DNA of 64,000 nt from Commensalibacter nepenthis (GTDB lineage Bacteria > Pseudomonadota > Alphaproteobacteria > Acetobacterales > Acetobacteraceae). The notes beneath the pieces were generated by a model, which did no database searches, was not told the DNA's origin, and saw only the letters and a program-made list of their open reading frames with translations. Of this stretch, positions 45,445-54,167 are shown one piece after another. The position numbers and the translations under genes were made by a program. Positions within the stretch are counted from its first letter, which is position 1. Each line of letters starts with the position of its first letter. The stretch covers positions 2,101,001 to 2,165,000 of the forward strand of contig NZ_JASBAN010000001.1 of NCBI RefSeq assembly GCF_029953305.1, written 5' to 3'.

Positions 45445-47265
45445 TTATGCCTGTTCCAGTTCATCGATAAATTGTGAAATAACGTCTAAACCTTTGCGCC
45501 AGAATCCAGGATCAGAAGCATCCAAGCCAAATGGGGCTAATAATTCTTTGTGTTTTTTAGTGCCGCCAGCTTGTAGCATTTCCATGTATTTTTCTTGGAA
45601 ATTCTCATGCCCATCTTGATAGACTTTGTAAAGTGCATTAACCAAACAATCACCAAACGCATAAGCGTAAACATAAAATGGGGAATGAATAAAGTGAGGG
45701 ATATAGGTCCAATAAGAGGCATATTCTGGTGTAAATTCGAATGCTGGCCCAAGGCTGGCTTGTTGTGTTTCCATCCAGAATTGACCAATTTGCTCGGGTA
45801 ACAGCTCATTGCTTTGACGTGCTTCATGAACTTTACGTTCAAATTGATAAAAGGCAATTTGTCGAACGACGGTATTTAACATGTCCTCGACCTTGCGACT
45901 TAACATGATACGGCGTTGTTCTGGTGTTTTTTGATTTTGCAACAGACTTTGAAAGGTTAACATTTCCCCAAATACGCTGGCGGTTTCAGCCAAGGTCAAA
46001 GGCGTATTGGATTGAATATAGCCTTGTTTTGCAGCTAATAATTGATGAATACCATGTCCCAATTCGTGGGCAAGAGTCATCACATCACGATTACGTCCAT
46101 GATAATTTAACAAAATATAAGGATGAACTTGCGGCACTGTTGGATGTGCAAATGCACCAGAGGATTTTCCTGGACGCAAGGTCGCATCAATCCAAGGTTT
46201 ATTTAAAAACTCTTGGATCATAGTGCCCATTTCAGGGTTGAAATCATTATAAGCTGTATGAACGATTTCTTTGGCTTGTTCCCATGGGATCAACTGATCA
46301 TTATCATCAGGTAAAGGCGCATTTCGATCCCAGTGTTGTAATTTATCCAGTCCCAACCATTTTGCTTTTAATTTGAAATAACGGTGTGAAAGACGTTGAT
46401 AGTCTTGGGTGACGGCATTGACCAAAGCATCTACAACCTCGTCTTCGATCATATTGTCACAGTTACGTTCAGAATCAACGCGAGGGAATTTTCGCCATTC
46501 ATCCGTGATGTGTTTATCTTTTGCCAACGTATTGGTAATCAGTGAAAATAGACGTAGGTTGCTGTTAAAGCTTTCGCCTAATCCTTTGGCGGCATGTTCT
46601 CTGACCTCACGATCACCAGCAGAAAGCTTGTTTAATGCTTCACCAAGCCCAATTTTTTCTTTTTGCACAGTGACTTGCATCGCAGCCAAGGTTTCATCAT
46701 ATAGTCTGTTCCAAGCAGCTCTGCCTGTGACTGACTTTTCATGGAGAACTTTTTCAATGTCATCGCTCAATTGATAAGGACGAAATACACGTATTGTATC
46801 TAAAAAAGGTTTCCACGATACTAAAGCTTCATTGGTCAGTTTATTTTGTAAATCTTCTTCGGAAATACGATTTAACTCTAGGGTAAAAAAGAGCGTTTTG
46901 GTGCTGATGCTGGTAATTTGCTCATTAATATATTGATAAAATTGTGCATTTTTGGCATCAGTGGAGTCTGTTGCAAAAATTAATTGGGCATAGGAACCGA
47001 TACGCCCCAAGATTTCGCTAATTTCTTGATACAAATCAATTGCCATAGCAATTTCTTGACCAGAAGCATTCGCAAGGTTGCCTTGCCAATTGGTTGCAAA
47101 GATTTCAACTTTTTCGCGCACTTTTTCCAGATCATTTTTTAATTCTGGACTGTCAGGGGAGGGATAAAGGTCAGATAAATCCCAAGCGGGAAGATCTTCC
47201 TGAGTTGACATTCCTGAACCAGTTTGGTTTTGGGTATGATGGATAAAATGATCTATTGAAAACAT
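45445..47265 (-). CDS. pepF: Oligoendopeptidase F (M3 metallopeptidase)
   Basis: This cytoplasmic zinc peptidase cleaves oligopeptides. The 606-residue M3B-type protein has the zinc motif HELGH in VMTLAHELGHGIHQLLA at about residues 395-405, with the third ligand Glu in LAETASVFGEM. PTVPQVHPYILLNYHGRNRDV precedes it, and FTPEYASYWTYIPHFIHSPFYVYAYAFG is typical of the C-terminal part. AGGAA precedes ATG 47265; a later ATG at codon 19 is possible. It is co-directional and nearly contiguous with the UbiB-like gene. Confidence 0.92.
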   Translation of the reverse strand: MFSIDHFIHHTQNQTGSGMSTQEDLPAWDLSDLYPSPDSPELKNDLEKVREKVEIFATNWQGNLANASGQEIAMAIDLYQEISEILGRIGSYAQLIFATDSTDAKNAQFYQYINEQITSISTKTLFFTLELNRISEEDLQNKLTNEALVSWKPFLDTIRVFRPYQLSDDIEKVLHEKSVTGRAAWNRLYDETLAAMQVTVQKEKIGLGEALNKLSAGDREVREHAAKGLGESFNSNLRLFSLITNTLAKDKHITDEWRKFPRVDSERNCDNMIEDEVVDALVNAVTQDYQRLSHRYFKLKAKWLGLDKLQHWDRNAPLPDDNDQLIPWEQAKEIVHTAYNDFNPEMGTMIQEFLNKPWIDATLRPGKSSGAFAHPTVPQVHPYILLNYHGRNRDVMTLAHELGHGIHQLLAAKQGYIQSNTPLTLAETASVFGEMLTFQSLLQNQKTPEQRRIMLSRKVEDMLNTVVRQIAFYQFERKVHEARQSNELLPEQIGQFWMETQQASLGPAFEFTPEYASYWTYIPHFIHSPFYVYAYAFGDCLVNALYKVYQDGHENFQEKYMEMLQAGGTKKHKELLAPFGLDASDPGFWRKGLDVISQFIDELEQA

Positions 47266-47349
47266 GCTATTCCTATAATTAACAAAATTATTTTGGTTAA
47301 AGTATTTATCTTAATATAAATTATTCAAAAAAGAAAAGAGTAACTGGGG

Positions 47350-48207
47350 TTAAATTTCAATGAAAGCACAGTAGCGCATTCCTTTGAAATCTAAGTTAAT
47401 AAAATTTTTATTTTCTTTAAAATTGTTTGTTAAAATAAATATTTGATATGGTTTACTAATATTTGATAGTTTTTCTAGTCTTTTTTGGATTGTATTTTTA
47501 CTGGTTAATTGGAGTATAAAATTTTTCATAATAAAAAAAGAAGCTGTGTATTGTAAATTATGATATAAAACATTTTCTATAAATTTAATGTAATATTTAT
47601 CTTCTTTTTTATTGATCCAACCTTTGCCATGATAAATATGCCATTGTTTATCACCTTGAAAATTTGGAATATGGGTTAATAATTCTTGAATATTAAATAA
47701 TTTTTTTTCAACTTTAATTAAAATCTGTTGATTGGGATTATTGTGAAAAATATCGATAACTTCTTCAAGATAACCTTGGTGAGTAGATGTTTTCTTAATA
47801 GATGTTTCTTTAATTAAATGCGAGCTACCTAAATTATTATTAGAGTATTGTTCTGGTTTATTTTTTGTATCATCAGGTAAAATATGGAAAATAAACTCTT
47901 TATCTTCATTAGTATTATGGTGATTATTTGTATTTCTAGATATTTTTTTTGATTGTCCATCTATATCTTTTTGAACACAGCAATCCTTTGTATGTGGTCT
48001 TAATTCGCTAGATAATTTAAAGTGAAGTACTCTTTTACGTTTTTCTGCTGGATTAGCTAAATTGACACAAGTAATTGGTGCTCGACAAACCTCATCAATA
48101 CATACAAAATTCTGAGGAGATTTTATTTTTTCAGGGAATAAACTATCTGCTTTGGTTGCTGTGATGTCTTGATTAAGATCTGTTGAAAAGGCATGAAGTA
48201 TTTTCAT
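47350..48207 (-). CDS. AT-rich orphan with a Cys/His-rich CoiA-like N-terminus
   Basis: I recognise no full-length family. The 285-residue protein is rich in Lys, Asn and Ile, unlike its neighbours. Residues 34-77 hold FVCIDEVCRAPITCVN, then HFKLSSELRPHTKDCC: Cys, Cys, Cys, His, His, Cys, Cys in the order of the zinc-binding N-terminal module of CoiA-like and related nuclease-associated proteins. The middle (about 78-145) is low-complexity. The last 140 residues look like an alpha/beta domain (QILIKVEKKLFNIQELLTHI, WHIYHGKGWI) with no visible catalytic set. It stands alone between pepF and uvrB and is probably acquired. Confidence 0.6.
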   Translation of the reverse strand: MKILHAFSTDLNQDITATKADSLFPEKIKSPQNFVCIDEVCRAPITCVNLANPAEKRKRVLHFKLSSELRPHTKDCCVQKDIDGQSKKISRNTNNHHNTNEDKEFIFHILPDDTKNKPEQYSNNNLGSSHLIKETSIKKTSTHQGYLEEVIDIFHNNPNQQILIKVEKKLFNIQELLTHIPNFQGDKQWHIYHGKGWINKKEDKYYIKFIENVLYHNLQYTASFFIMKNFILQLTSKNTIQKRLEKLSNISKPYQIFILTNNFKENKNFINLDFKGMRYCAFIEI

Positions 48208-48388
48208 AGAATATATCCTAGATATGTGAATAATATATAGTCTATTTTATAGTAAATGTTTCATAATAAAAATATTATTTGTTGCTATTTACTTAATAAA
48301 GCTTTTTTATGAAAATGCAGAATGCATTATTGTGGATTGATTATTCTGGTGTTTTTTTTAATTTTAATTACTATGTAATGATAATAGA

Positions 48389-48432
48389 TATTGTTTCTGT
48401 AGTATAAAGTTATATATTGTTCCTGTAGTATA
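48389..48432. repeat. Direct repeat upstream of uvrB
   Basis: Two copies of TATTGTTYCTGTAGTATA (48389-48406 and 48415-48432, 17 of 18 identical) are spaced 26 bases start to start. They end 36 bases before the uvrB ATG, in the promoter region of a DNA-repair gene. They may be operators, possibly for an SOS-type regulator, but they do not fit the usual alphaproteobacterial LexA consensus. Confidence 0.5.
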
Positions 48433-48468
48433 TTTACGCATTGTGCTTCATCTTTTTTAGTTATTTTC

Positions 48469-50589
48469 ATGAAAAAAACAAAAGCTGCGGACTATAAAGT
48501 TATCTTTCATCCAGAAAAAATTCCTGCAAAACCCAAAGTCAAACAGTTGCAGGTTGTTTCTGAATTTGAACCGTCTGGAGACCAGCCCACAGCAATCAAA
48601 GCCTTGTCTGATGGGGTGATGAGCAGAGAACGGGATCAGGTTTTATTAGGGGTTACAGGTTCAGGTAAAACCTTTACGATGGCGAAAGTGATTGAAGCTG
48701 TACAAAAACCGACCCTTATTTTAGCGCCTAATAAAACATTGGCAGCGCAGCTTTATGGGGAAATGAAAGAATTTTTTCCCAATAATGCTGTGGAATATTT
48801 TGTTAGCTATTATGATTATTACCAACCCGAAGCCTATATCCCACGTTCTGATACATTTATTGAAAAAGATAGCCAAATTAACGAACAAATTGATCGTATG
48901 CGTCACTCTGCCACACAGGCTTTATTAGAGCGCAATGATGTGATTATTGTAGGATCTGTTTCCTGTATTTACGGTATTGGGTCGCCAGAATCATATTCAA
49001 AAATGGTGGTCAAAATTGAAGTGGGTGCCGAGGTTAGTCGGGATTTATTAATAAAAGGATTGGTTGAGCAGCAATATCGCCGTAACGATTTGGCTTTTCA
49101 ACGGGGAACGTTTCGTGTGCGTGGGGAAACCATTGATATTTTCCCTGTGCAAAATGCAGATCGTGCGTGGCGTGTCCATTTATTCGGTGATGAAGTGGAA
49201 GAAATCGATGAATTTGATCCTCTCACAGGTGTAAAAACAGGTTCATTACAATCGATAACGGTTTATGCTAACAGTCACTTTGTGACACCACGCCCGACAC
49301 TTACGCAAGCCATGAAGACGATTAAATCAGAATTGAAACTTCGCCTTGATCAATTTGTGGCAGAAGGGAAGTTGCTAGAAGCAGAACGTTTACAACAACG
49401 TACGACATTCGATCTTGAGATGATTGAAACGACTGGGTTATGTAAAGGGATTGAAAATTACTCTCGTTATTTAACTGGTCGGAATCCTGGGGAACCTCCG
49501 CCAACATTGTTTGAGTATTTGCCTGAGGATGCCTTGTTAATTGTAGATGAAAGTCATGTCAGTGTTCCCCAGATCGGTGGGATGGAACGTGGGGATTATG
49601 CGCGTAAAAAGACTTTATCTGATTTTGGATTTCGATTGCCTTCATGTTTAGACAATAGACCATTAAATTTTGCCGAATGGGATTCCTATCGCCCGCAAAC
49701 AATTTTTGTAAGCGCAACACCAGGTCCATGGGAAATGGAACGTGCTCAAGGTATATTTGTCGAGCAAGTTATTCGTCCTACAGGTTTGGTTGATCCCATC
49801 ACAGAAGTTCGTCCTGTTGAACTGCAAGTGGATGATTTATTATCTGAATCCAGAAAAGTCATCGATCAAGGTGGGCGTGTATTGGTAACAACCTTGACCA
49901 AGAAGATGGCAGAGAAGTTAACTGATTATATGAATGAAATGGGGATTAAGGTTCGCTATTTGCATTCAGATATTGATACGTTAGAACGCATTGAAATCAT
50001 TCGTGATTTAAGGTTGGGTGTTTTTGATGTGTTAATTGGAATTAACTTGTTACGAGAGGGTTTGGATATTCCTGAATGTCAATTGGTTGCGATTTTAGAT
50101 GCAGATAAAGAAGGATTCCTTCGTTCTAAGACTTCGTTAATACAGACCATTGGTCGTGCAGCACGAAATATAGAGGGTCGCGTATTGCTTTATGGGGATA
50201 AAATGACCGATAGTTTAAATTATGCAATTAATGAAACCGCCAGAAGACGTGAAAAACAAACCAAATGGAATGAAGATCATGGAATTACGCCTTTTACAGT
50301 AAAAAAGAAAATCGGTGAGTTGATGGCTTCTGTTTATGAACAAGATTATGTCACGATTTCCAAAGATAAAGTCTTGGCAGACGTATCATTGACTGGTAAA
50401 AATTTACAGCAAACCGTTACAGAGTTGGAAAAAAGAATGCATGCTGCGGCTGCGAATTTAGAATTTGAAGAAGCAGCATATTTACGTGATGAAATAAAAA
50501 AGCTAGAAGAAACAGAATTAGGAATTGGGGCTGTGTCTAGTGGAGGAAAACAATCCTCTTTGAAAGCACTTAAACCTAAAAATCGTTAA
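48469..50589 (+). CDS. uvrB: UvrABC excinuclease subunit B
   Basis: UvrB verifies DNA damage loaded by UvrA and recruits UvrC. The 706-residue protein has Walker [10 protein letters not shown] (residues 61-69), the beta-hairpin [17 protein letters not shown], the Walker B-like [17 protein letters not shown], helicase motifs V and VI ([19 protein letters not shown]), and the C-terminal UVR motif [20 protein letters not shown]. It carries an N-terminal Lys-rich extension and a C-terminal Ser/Lys tail. A pair of direct repeats lies upstream. Confidence 0.96.
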   Translation: MKKTKAADYKVIFHPEKIPAKPKVKQLQVVSEFEPSGDQPTAIKALSDGVMSRERDQVLLGVTGSGKTFTMAKVIEAVQKPTLILAPNKTLAAQLYGEMKEFFPNNAVEYFVSYYDYYQPEAYIPRSDTFIEKDSQINEQIDRMRHSATQALLERNDVIIVGSVSCIYGIGSPESYSKMVVKIEVGAEVSRDLLIKGLVEQQYRRNDLAFQRGTFRVRGETIDIFPVQNADRAWRVHLFGDEVEEIDEFDPLTGVKTGSLQSITVYANSHFVTPRPTLTQAMKTIKSELKLRLDQFVAEGKLLEAERLQQRTTFDLEMIETTGLCKGIENYSRYLTGRNPGEPPPTLFEYLPEDALLIVDESHVSVPQIGGMERGDYARKKTLSDFGFRLPSCLDNRPLNFAEWDSYRPQTIFVSATPGPWEMERAQGIFVEQVIRPTGLVDPITEVRPVELQVDDLLSESRKVIDQGGRVLVTTLTKKMAEKLTDYMNEMGIKVRYLHSDIDTLERIEIIRDLRLGVFDVLIGINLLREGLDIPECQLVAILDADKEGFLRSKTSLIQTIGRAARNIEGRVLLYGDKMTDSLNYAINETARRREKQTKWNEDHGITPFTVKKKIGELMASVYEQDYVTISKDKVLADVSLTGKNLQQTVTELEKRMHAAAANLEFEEAAYLRDEIKKLEETELGIGAVSSGGKQSSLKALKPKNR

Positions 50590-50608
50590 GAAAGGCTGAG
50601 GAATAAAA

Positions 50609-51496
50609 ATGTTAGAAATCAAAGCAGGGCATCATCGTGTTGGTATTTATCCTGCCTTGGGTGGGGCGGTCGGGTATTGGTTATGCCAAGATATACCTAT
50701 ATTTTATCCTCTGATTAATTCACATTTGGCTCAAAATGCCAATCAAATTATTGCAGCCTATCCGTTGATACCCTATTCAAATCGGATTGCTGATGGCAAG
50801 TTTGAATTTGAAGGACGTCATTACCAACTTGATGCAAATGCATTAAATGGGAATGATGCCATTCATGGGAATGCTTGGGAAAGAGAGTGGGAACTGGATA
50901 GTTTTTCAAAAAATAGCGTTCTATTATCTTTGGATCATGATCCAACAAAAAACTCTAAACAACAATGGCCTTTTGCCTATAAGGCACAGTTAAAATATAC
51001 AATTTCTGTGGCGGGATTGTCTGTTCGTATTTCATTTCAAAATACAGATCGTTGTAATCAACCTGTTGGGCTTGGGTTTCATCCTTATTTCCCACGTAAT
51101 GGTTTTGTAGAGCTTGGATTTACAGCAAAAACAGTATGGAATAATGGCAGTAATGGATTGCCAGAAGGACGTATGTCTATTGATGGTCGGTGGGCTTTTG
51201 ATCACATGCGTGCTTTAAGTAAAGAGGAACAACTTGATAATTGTTATGCCGGTTGGGATAATTTTGCATTTATTCGTTGGAAACATTTGAATGCTTACCT
51301 CACCATGACCAGCAGTCCAATTTTCCAACATTTAGTTTTATTTAACCCTGAAAATCAACCTTATTTTACGCTTGAACCCGCAACTAATATGAATAATGCA
51401 TTAAATATGCCTGAAATTTCTGATCGAGGATTGATGATTTTGAAACCAGGGCAAACGGTGCAAGGTGATATTTTATATTCTTTTTCAGGAAGTTGA
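50609..51496 (+). CDS. Aldose 1-epimerase family protein
   Basis: This 295-residue galactose-mutarotase-like beta-sandwich protein has AAYPLIPYSNRIADGKFEFEGR, then AIHGNAWEREW with the conserved His, GLGFHPYF with the second His, and a late Glu in YFTLEPATNMNNALN. It may interconvert sugar anomers, but its exact substrate is unknown, and it belongs to a different subgroup from the broken galM at 42395. It could supply the mutarotase missing from the galactose operon. It is 19 bases after uvrB and 13 before greB. Confidence 0.85.
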   Translation: MLEIKAGHHRVGIYPALGGAVGYWLCQDIPIFYPLINSHLAQNANQIIAAYPLIPYSNRIADGKFEFEGRHYQLDANALNGNDAIHGNAWEREWELDSFSKNSVLLSLDHDPTKNSKQQWPFAYKAQLKYTISVAGLSVRISFQNTDRCNQPVGLGFHPYFPRNGFVELGFTAKTVWNNGSNGLPEGRMSIDGRWAFDHMRALSKEEQLDNCYAGWDNFAFIRWKHLNAYLTMTSSPIFQHLVLFNPENQPYFTLEPATNMNNALNMPEISDRGLMILKPGQTVQGDILYSFSGS

Positions 51497-51509
51497 TTAA
51501 GAGCATCCA

Positions 51510-52001
51510 ATGACAACCACAAATCAATTGCCACCTCATTTAACGCCTCAAGGTTTTGATCGGCTGAAAGAGGAGTTAACTGTTTTATTATATAAAGAAC
51601 GTCCAAAGATTGTTGAAATTGTTTCTTGGGCGGCTGGTAATGGGGATCGCTCTGAAAATGGAGACTATATTTATGGAAAGCGTCGATTAAGAGAAATTGA
51701 TCGGCGTGTTCGTTTTTTATCAAAGCGATTAGATAATGCAATCGTTGTTGATCCCAAAGAGCAACCTCAAAAGAATAAAGTATATTTTGGTGCAACGGTG
51801 ACTTATGTTACTGAAGACGATCAAGAATATACTGTAACGATTGTTGGGGTCGATGAAGCTATTACAGAACAAGGGCAAATTAGTTTGATTTCACCCATCG
51901 CAAAAGCGTTAATGAATGCTAAGGTAGGCGACGAAGTAAAATTTCTAAGCCCTGTCGGAGAAAAATTTCTTGAAATTCTTGCGATTTTTTATCCATCATA
52001 A
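51510..52001 (+). CDS. greB: Transcription elongation factor GreB
   Basis: GreB enters the RNA polymerase secondary channel and stimulates transcript cleavage to rescue backtracked complexes. The 163-residue protein has an N-terminal coiled coil with the acidic tip NGDRSENGDYIYGKRRLREIDRR (shown in part as DRSENGDY), and a C-terminal FKBP-like domain (TVTIVGVDEAITEQGQIS, ISPIAKALMNAKVGDEV). The YIYGKRRLREIDRR stretch favours GreB over GreA. It lies between the epimerase gene and gshB. Confidence 0.92.
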   Translation: MTTTNQLPPHLTPQGFDRLKEELTVLLYKERPKIVEIVSWAAGNGDRSENGDYIYGKRRLREIDRRVRFLSKRLDNAIVVDPKEQPQKNKVYFGATVTYVTEDDQEYTVTIVGVDEAITEQGQISLISPIAKALMNAKVGDEVKFLSPVGEKFLEILAIFYPS

Positions 52002-52034
52002 AATAATATTTTAAACGTAAACGAGTATAAAACC

Positions 52035-52997
52035 ATGTTAAAAATTGCTGTGCAAATGGATCCGCTTGAAACAATTAATATTAATGGAGATTCTACGTTT
52101 GCGTTAATGTTAGAAGCTCAAGTCAAAGAATATGAGTTGTTCGTATATTCTGTTGATACGTTAAGTTTAGAAAGCAATTCAGTTTCAAGAAAAATTACAG
52201 CAAGAGGACGGAATGTTACTGTTCAGCGCGTGCAAGGTAATCATGTTCAATATGGTAAAGAAAAAACAGTAGAGTTAAAAGACTTTGACGTTTTATTAAT
52301 GCGCCAAGATCCTCCTTTTGATATGGGATATATTACGGCAACGCATTTACTAGAGCAAATTCATGGTGTGGGCAAAGACAAAGTGTTTGTTGTCAATAAT
52401 CCTGCATCTGTTCGAAATGCACCCGAGAAAATATTTGCAACATTGTGGCCTGAAATTATGCCACCAACATTAATTACTCGTGATGTCAAAGCAATCCGGG
52501 AATTCCGTGTGGAATATAAAGATATTATTATTAAACCTTTATATGGTAATGGTGGAATAGGGGTTTTTCGTATTCGTGAAGATGATGAGAATTTAAATTC
52601 TTTATTGGAAATGCAATTTGCTGCTTCTCGTGAACCGTTGATGATCCAACGTTATGAATCTGCTGTTCGTTTAGGGGATAAAAGAATCATATTGGTTGAT
52701 GGACACCCTATTGGTGCGATCAATCGTGTGCCTCAAAAAGGAGATTTGCGTTCAAATATGCATGTTGGAGGCGTGGCGGAAAAGATTGATCTGACCCCAA
52801 GAGATGAAGAAATTTGCCAACTAATTGGTCCAACATTGAAACAACAAGGGCTATTATTTGTTGGAATCGATGTGCTTGGTGATTATTTAACAGAAATTAA
52901 TGTAACATCACCGACGGGTCTACAAGAATTGGATCGATTTAATAAAATGAATTCCGCCAGCATTATTTGGAATGCTATTGAGACTTATATAAAATAA
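52035..52997 (+). CDS. gshB: Glutathione synthetase
   Basis: GshB joins gamma-glutamylcysteine and glycine using ATP. This ATP-grasp protein of 320 residues has VQMDPLETININGDSTFALM at the start, VLLMRQDPPFDMGYITATHL, then the ATP-binding IIIKPLYGNGGIGVFR and the C-terminal LLFVGIDVLGDYLTEINVTSPTG. Length and order match bacterial GshB. Its glutathione is a substrate for the glyoxalase I at 12195. Confidence 0.96.
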   Translation: MLKIAVQMDPLETININGDSTFALMLEAQVKEYELFVYSVDTLSLESNSVSRKITARGRNVTVQRVQGNHVQYGKEKTVELKDFDVLLMRQDPPFDMGYITATHLLEQIHGVGKDKVFVVNNPASVRNAPEKIFATLWPEIMPPTLITRDVKAIREFRVEYKDIIIKPLYGNGGIGVFRIREDDENLNSLLEMQFAASREPLMIQRYESAVRLGDKRIILVDGHPIGAINRVPQKGDLRSNMHVGGVAEKIDLTPRDEEICQLIGPTLKQQGLLFVGIDVLGDYLTEINVTSPTGLQELDRFNKMNSASIIWNAIETYIK

Positions 52998-53000
52998 AAC

Positions 53001-53231
53001 TTATTCTTGTTTTGGTTCAGAAGCAGATGTTTTGTTAAAGTTAATTTCAGTCTTTTCCCCTATCTTTAAAGGATTATTTTGCTGTTTGGGTGTAGGGGGC
53101 ATTGGATCATCTTTGCCAAATTTGTTATCAAACCAAGACATAAATTTTTCGCGTTGCCATACAATATAAGTAACGACCCAAATGAAAATACTGAGAAAAG
53201 CTATGAACCAATTAAAGTAAGTTATCCACAT
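53001..53231 (-). CDS. Small single-helix membrane protein
   Basis: No family is recognised. The 76-residue product starts MWITYFNWFIAFLSIFIWVV, an N-terminal membrane anchor. A short basic segment and a polar, Pro/Gln/Lys-rich tail follow. I chose ATG 53231 because AGGAGG lies 12 bases upstream; a GTG at 53267 would place that site inside the gene. It converges with gshB, with only 3 bases between the stops. Confidence 0.55.
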   Translation of the reverse strand: MWITYFNWFIAFLSIFIWVVTYIVWQREKFMSWFDNKFGKDDPMPPTPKQQNNPLKIGEKTEINFNKTSASEPKQE

Positions 53232-53480
53232 AAAATCTTTTATCCTCCTTCGAGTTCTTGTAAGCACTATATTTATACTCTATATTTATTTTATAATAAA
53301 TAGTAATTAATGTGTAATAAGGGATTACATAGGATATAAAATAAACGACAAAATGTTGTTTTAAAGCGCATGTATTTTATTAATAACTATAAAAAGAAAA
53401 AACTTACTAGATTTTTATTTCTTTTTGGTTAATAAGTCTTGTTAATAATATTGTCATTCACAGTTTTTGGGAGCAATAAC

Positions 53481-54119
53481 GTGCCTCCTTCACCTCATAC
53501 TGCGTTAAATGCAGATGCTGTTAAGTTAGCCTATCGTCGATGGGCGATGGTCTATGATACAGTTTTTGGAAGTATTTCTTCGTTCGGGCGGCGTTGTGCT
53601 GTTACAGAAGTTAATCGTTTACCGGGAACAAAAGTTTTAGAAGTAGGGGTTGGAACAGGTTTAGCACTTCCTTCTTATAATTTTGATAAGAGAATCACAG
53701 GGATTGACTTATCAACCGATATGCTAAAAAAAGCTCGACAAAGAGTCGCCCGTCACAATTTATCTAATGTTGAGAATTTATTTGAAATGGATGCCGAGGC
53801 AACTGATTTTGAAACAGGGTCTTTTGATATTGCGGTTGGGATGTTTGTCGCATCAGTTGTTCCAAATCCAGACCGTCTATTTGCTGAATTAAAGCGTGTT
53901 GTAAAGCCTGGTGGTCATATTTTATTCGTGAATCATTTTTTGGCTCAAAAAGGGATGCGTTATTACATTGAACGCGTTATGGCGCCTGCGTCAAAAGCAT
54001 TAGGATGGCATCCTGATTTCTCAATCGAATCTTTGCTTCCACCAGAAGCATTACAACGTGCAGTTTTACAACCTGTTCGTCCTTTTGGATTATTTACTTT
54101 GGTTCATCTTGTTCGATAG
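53481..54119 (+). CDS. pmtA: Phosphatidylethanolamine N-methyltransferase-like protein (PmtA type)
   Basis: This class I SAM-dependent methyltransferase has 212 residues. The SAM motif is VLEVGVGTGLALP, followed by ITGIDLSTDMLKKARQR, MDAEATDFETGSFDIAVGMFVASVVPNP and VKPGGHILFVNHF. The YRRWAMVYDTVFG start is characteristic of the Rhodobacter-type PmtA, which methylates phosphatidylethanolamine stepwise to phosphatidylcholine. GTG 53481 is preceded by GGGAG at good spacing. Membrane phosphatidylcholine is expected in Acetobacteraceae. Function is inferred from family resemblance. Confidence 0.8.
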   Translation: MPPSPHTALNADAVKLAYRRWAMVYDTVFGSISSFGRRCAVTEVNRLPGTKVLEVGVGTGLALPSYNFDKRITGIDLSTDMLKKARQRVARHNLSNVENLFEMDAEATDFETGSFDIAVGMFVASVVPNPDRLFAELKRVVKPGGHILFVNHFLAQKGMRYYIERVMAPASKALGWHPDFSIESLLPPEALQRAVLQPVRPFGLFTLVHLVR

Positions 54120-54167
54120 AATAAGATGTTTCTTTATTTTTAAATAGCTCCATGATAGAAATATATA

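Noticed and set aside
53222-53230. Perfect DnaA-box-like TTATCCACA
   Set aside because: It is a single copy next to the start of a small membrane-protein gene with no cluster of further boxes, so it is not evidence of an origin.
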